DNA from: Paramecium sonneborni
Taxonomy: Eukaryota > Ciliophora > Oligohymenophorea > Peniculida > Parameciidae
Reading direction: 5' to 3'
DNA length: 64,000 nucleotides
NCBI GenBank assembly: GCA_905182985.1
Contig: CAJJDN010000026.1
Coordinates: 65,684-129,683, forward strand
Under the pieces are notes generated by a model. It was given only the letters and a program-made list of their open reading frames with translations. It was not told the DNA's origin and did no database searches. Of this stretch, positions 59,516 to 64,000 are shown piece by piece. Each line of letters begins with the position of its first letter. The first letter of the stretch is position 1. The position numbers were made by a program, and so were the translations under genes.

Positions 59516-62275
59516 TCAATTCATTTTGCCATGTAATCTTTTGATTTTAATATTTAAAATTGAGTTTTATAATTATCCGAATTTGATTAAATTATGACTC
59601 CATTGTGATTGTTCATAGTATTTTATGCATTTTCTTAAATTATTAAATTTTCAACAACCTTTTGCTTAATGATATTCAACATTTTTAGGATTTTGATTAA
59701 TAGCACACTCATAATGTGTTAAAGCTGCTTCATATTTATTCATTTTTTCCAAAATTTTTCCTTAATTACTTTACAAATTTTACCTTTTTCATAATGAAAT
59801 TCAGAATTTTCAGGATTTTTATTAATGGCATAATCATATTATAGAAGAGCTTCATCATATCTAAAATTTTCTGCTAATATTTTTCCTTTGAAATTTAATT
59901 ATTTAGTACCTTTTCCTTAATAATACTCAGATTTTTCGAAATTTCTCTAAATAGCATCATCATACTAATTTATGGCTTCATCAATACGATTCATTTTTCT
60001 TAAAGTATTCGCTTAAATTATTAAATTAAAAATTACCTTTTTCATAATAATATTCAGCATTCTTAGGATTTTATAAAATAGCAAAATTAAAATGTATTAA
60101 AGCATCTTCAAATTTATTTATTTTCATCAAAAATTTTCCTTCAATACTTTACAAATTTTACCTTTTTCATAATGATGTTCAGAATTTTCAGGATTCTTAC
60201 TAATCGCTTAATCGAATTGAAGAAGAGCATCATCATATCTATTCAATTTATAGAATGCATATCCTTTTTCTTTAAATATTAAGTACCTTTTCCTTAAAAA
60301 GAGTTAGAATATTCTGGATTTATCTAAATAGCCTTGTCGTATTAAATTATAGCTTCTTCATATTAATCCATTTCCATTAAAATATTTCCTATTATGAGAA
60401 ATTTGGAAACCTTTTTCAAAATAGTAATGTGCTGTTCTATCTACATAAAAAGGTTTTTATTTTAAATATTAAGGATATTTCTCAATTGCTAAATCAATCT
60501 CAATTAAAGCTTCTCCATAGCGTTTCAATTTCTCCAGAGGTAGAGCTTCTAATAAATGAATTACTAAACTTTTATTTCTATAATAAGTTGGATTTTATGG
60601 ATCTTTTTATGAAGCTAGACTATACTAGTATAAAGCTTCTTAATATCGCCTCATATTATACAGGCAATTTCCTTTTTTTTTTTAATTTTTACCTTTTCCA
60701 TTAATAGACACATGATGTTCAGGATCTCTCTAAATGCAAAGCTCATATTCAATCAATGAATTTTAGTATTGACCAATTTCGTATAAAAATCTTGCTTCAT
60801 AATTTTTAAAAAGAATTTAAACCTTTTTCTTTTATATAACTAATTTAGTTTGGATTTTTCTGAATTGCAATGTTAATTTCGTTTTATGATTCTTAATAAC
60901 GTTCCATATTATGTAACAAATAACCTAATTTATTATTATTAATTTATTACTTTTCTTATAATAATAATGTGATATATCTGGGTTACATAGAATAGCTTGA
61001 TTTTAAGCATATAAAGCATCTTCTAAGCGATTTAAATAATATAACGAAGTAGCTTATTGATAATTCTTATTTAAACCTTTGTCATTATAATAAAAAGAAA
61101 TTTCCACATTTTTTAAAGTATCCAAATCAAAATTCAACATTGCTTCTTCAAAATATTGCATTTCATCTGCAGTGTGAGCTTTCAAAATAAAAATGATATA
61201 AACCCTTTTTAATTTTAATTCCTTGTTCCTGAAGTTTTAAAATGGCAATATCATATTAAATCACCGACTCTTAAAATTATTTCAAATTTTGGAGGATATT
61301 TGCTAACTAATAATTAAAGATTGAAACCTTTAAAGTAATAATAATTTGCTTTTACAGGATTTAAATTGATTGCATAATCAATTTAAATAAGGGCTTCTTA
61401 AATTTGATTCAGTCTAAAGAGAGTGATTGCTATAAACTAATTCATTGTTTTAACTTTTCGAAAAATAATAATCAGATATTTTTGCCTTTTTCTAAATAGC
61501 AAAATTGTATTCAATTAATGCATGTTCAAATTGATTCATTTTGCTCAAAGTATATCCTAAATCAATAATTTATTTTTAAACCTTTTTTAAAGTAATAATC
61601 AGAAAGTTCAGGATTTATTTTAATCGCTAAATCATATTAAACTAAAGCTTCTTCATATCTTTTCATTTTGTATAATATATTTGCTATAAATAAAGAGAAT
61701 TTTGAACCTTTCTTAAAGTAATAATCAGAAAATTCAGGATTTATTTTAATCGCCAAATCATATTGAATCAAAGCTTCATCATATCTTTTCATTTTTTATA
61801 ATATTTTTGCTATAAATAGAGCGAATTTCGAACCTTTATTAAAGTAATTATCAGATATTTCTGGATTTTATTATATAGCAGAATCTTAATGTATTAAAAT
61901 TTCTTCGGTTATATTCATTTTTTCTTATACAATCCCTTTCCTGATATTATTTTTTTTACCTATCTTATATAGAGAATCAAAATTTGTTTAAATAAATTCA
62001 ATATTTGTTGCTTTTTGTTTATTCTTCTTCCTTTTTCTTTATTGAATATAAATTAATAATTTATCCAATAAAACCTATCTATTCCATTGAAAAGTTCTTT
62101 TTCCTTGCATTCCTTTAGAAAGATAAATATTACCATAAATTTTCATCTTTAACTCTAATTAATTTTTTTTCTTTCCGTATATTTAATTCATTAAACTTGA
62201 AAAAGCTATACATAATTAAGTAAATTCATCTAAATTCTTTTCGAGGTTTTTGTTGAATATAAAATTATTTTTCAT
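59516..62275 (-). CDS. TPR-repeat protein with about 18 repeats, each with its own intron
   Basis: ATG 62275 begins a 110-residue basic lead (MKNNFIFNKNLEKNLD). The rest is an array of 34-residue tetratricopeptide repeats, for example RYDEALLQYDYAINKNPENS then EFHYEKG. The last repeat is followed by a short divergent tail ending at 59516-59518. In most units a 22-27-nt intron lies at the same place and phase, after the Lys-Gly at the repeat end (intron starting GTAC or GTAA after GAAAAAG). TPR arrays are superhelical protein-binding scaffolds. In ciliates such proteins are often ciliary or basal-body adaptors, but no specific homologue is recognised. Confidence 0.85.
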
Positions 62276-62674
62276 TGGATTAAACTTAATTTTTTAGAAA
62301 TATTTTTATTTTATTATTTTTATATTATTTAATTTAATAGATCTTTAATATAGGTTTAGATAATCATATAGAAATAATTTAATAGATATTTTCCAGATTG
62401 TTCAATTACCATACTCAGAAAGAAATATTAGTAATAAAAGTATGAAAGAATAATTTTTCATTGATTTTTCAAAGACTTACAAAATTTAGTAAGTTAACTT
62501 TTATATTTAATTTAGTTGAGAAAAATTATTAAGCACATCAAAATCATATTATGATATGTAAAATCATCCTCTTAATCTAAAATTTTCTAAAATAATGGTA
62601 AGATTTCATAAGAAAGAGGCATTAATTTTTTTAGTATTAAATATAATAATAATAAATTCTATATTATAAATTTA
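62276..62674. other. Intergenic, A+T-rich
   Basis: About 400 bp between two minus-strand genes. It presumably holds the TPR promoter and the BRCT gene 3' end. No coding frame or repeat was found. Confidence 0.4.
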
Positions 62675-64000
62675 TCAAAGGAGATTTTTATATTTTAAGG
62701 CGCTCTTGAATAAGCATTCAATAGGGCTTTATTAGTATTAGTCATAACCTACAATTTTGGTTTGATCTTTTGGTATTAGCATATAAATTTTGGTATTTTC
62801 ATCATGTACTTAATGTACAAATTTACCACCTAAAGTTTCTATCAAAAATTCTAATTCAAAATGTTCAATATGATATACCATTTTTTTTGGAACAAATATT
62901 GTAATATCATCGAGAGGTTGAATTTTGTCTTGCTTACTAAATGATATAAAATATTTTTGATTACCATTTTTAGAGTCTCTTTTAATATTATTTAAAATCA
63001 AAATTATATTCTTTACAAAACTCACTAGAAAATTTAACAAAATACTAATTGTGATCAAGAATTTCATATTAATTTATAGATCTAGTCAGCCAATCTCTAG
63101 AAATGATTGGTATTCCTTTAGCCAAAGCAATTAATAATTTAATTGATCTAAGTTAAACATTATCTTCCATAATAAGCATATTAAATGTATAATCTTCTAA
63201 ACATATTTGTATGTTTTGAATTAATAAAAACTATTATTCCTCTCTGCTTGGATGAAATCCTGAAAAAGCTATATTAAACTTCCATCTGCTACACTTTCTT
63301 TAACTCATTCTATTACTTTCTTTTTTTATATCTTTTGATAATTTATGATGACTTTTCTTTTTTGGAGAGCTTTCTCTATCCTTACGTTATGGCATAATTA
63401 AGTAATCTAATGTAGATTATTTCTTTTTTTATTTAGTTTTATTTTCTCCTGCTTTCTTATCCTTTGAATTTTTATTAAAATCAGGAGTTCCATGAGATAA
63501 TGTTTCAGTTTATTACTCAATATCATTGAATTATTATAAATCTGATTTATGATTAGATTAATTCTATTTAGTCAATTTATGATTAATTTTCTAATCATTT
63601 TCTTTGTTACTTTATTAATTATTTGATTATTCTTAATTAAATGAAACAGAATTTATATCATCATCTTAGTTTAATTCATTATTATTCTGCTCTTAATCTT
63701 AAATAAATTTGAAATATTATAATTCACATTATGGTGAGGTGTATAAACTTTCGACTACTTTTACTTCAATAGTAGAAAGTCTATCTTACAAATTAAATTA
63801 TTAATAATCTTTTTAAGGTTCTCTTATTTATTATTCTTTTTAAGGTTATTATTTTGGAGCAGATGGTTATTAAATGCCATCTATGACTTGAATTTTAGCT
63901 TCTATTGTTTACCCCAACCGAATTAAAAAATCCGCGGATTCAATATTTAAACTAATTTAACGAATGATTGTACCTTAAGACTGAATCCTTGGCTAATTAT
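62675..64000 (-). CDS. Tandem-BRCT protein, N-terminus beyond the window
   Basis: The visible frame enters from the right edge already coding (NQPRIQSQGTIIRQISLN). It passes a long disordered Gln/Asn/Lys/Ser region (HGTPDFNKNSKDKKAGENK, KKQSTLDYLIMPQRKDRE) and reaches a BRCT domain: FNIAFSGFHPSREEQQ, LALAKGIPIISRDWL with the conserved Trp. One 28-nt intron near 62955 leads to a second BRCT (DDITIFVPKKMVYHIE then LIETLGGKFVHQV). Stop at 62675-62677. Paired BRCTs bind phosphopeptides in DNA-damage response or repair proteins (such as MCPH1, NBS1 or XRCC1-type). Which family it is cannot be told without the N-terminus. Confidence 0.72.

Noticed and set aside
1..64000. CRISPR arrays, bacterial operons, insertion sequences or telomere repeats
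   Set aside because: No spaced direct repeats, transposase motifs, terminal inverted repeats or runs of G4T2/G3T3 were seen.

Overview
The window looks like a stretch of ciliate macronuclear DNA, most probably Paramecium. It is very A+T rich and almost every gene becomes a long open frame only when TAA and TAG are read as glutamine and TGA is the sole stop. Introns are tiny (about 19-36 nt, GT...AG). Genes lie on both strands, often only 10-100 bp apart. All proteins below were read by hand with that code. Where I could add up the exons, the total closed as a multiple of three for most genes, which supports the starts, stops and introns given.

Layout. 0-8.4 kb: a large LRR protein, a secreted Cu/Zn superoxide dismutase, an MBOAT acyltransferase, and two unrecognised genes. 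8.7-16.6 kb: a truncated hemoglobin, a RING/B-box/LRR protein, a USP25/28-like deubiquitinase and two coiled-coil proteins. 16.7-23.3 kb: a PIWI (Ptiwi-type) gene, a tRNA-Leu(CAA), a four-helix membrane protein, a short-chain dehydrogenase and a glycerophosphodiester phosphodiesterase. 23.4-26.1 kb: three unrecognised genes. 26.2-32.6 kb: one axonemal-type gene fusing a MYCBPAP-like protein to a catalytically degenerate phosphoglycerate-kinase fold. The assembly has two single-N joins here, each flanked by a duplicated contig end, so part of this gene is present twice. 32.8-41.7 kb: a small secreted protein, a pseudouridine synthase, an H-type lectin followed in frame by a long unknown protein, a three-repeat Myb protein and a coiled-coil protein. 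41.8-48.5 kb: a phosphatase-like protein without the catalytic Cys/Arg, an EF-hand protein, the ribosome-biogenesis GTPase NOG1 and a hybrid histidine kinase. 48.8-57.9 kb: a 1990-residue cysteine-rich multi-pass membrane protein, a ureohydrolase-like gene with a one-base frameshift and a two-helix membrane protein. 58.2-64 kb: a broken membrane-protein gene, a TPR protein whose repeats each carry an intron, and a tandem-BRCT protein that runs off the right edge.

The genes do not form operons. They are independent eukaryotic units covering cilia (MYCBPAP-PGK, perhaps the EF-hand and coiled-coil proteins), small-RNA biology (PIWI), ubiquitin (RING/B-box, USP), redox and oxygen (SOD, hemoglobin), lipid turnover (MBOAT, GDPD), signalling (hybrid kinase, receptor-like protein), ribosome and RNA maturation (NOG1, pseudouridine synthase) and DNA repair or checkpoint (BRCT).
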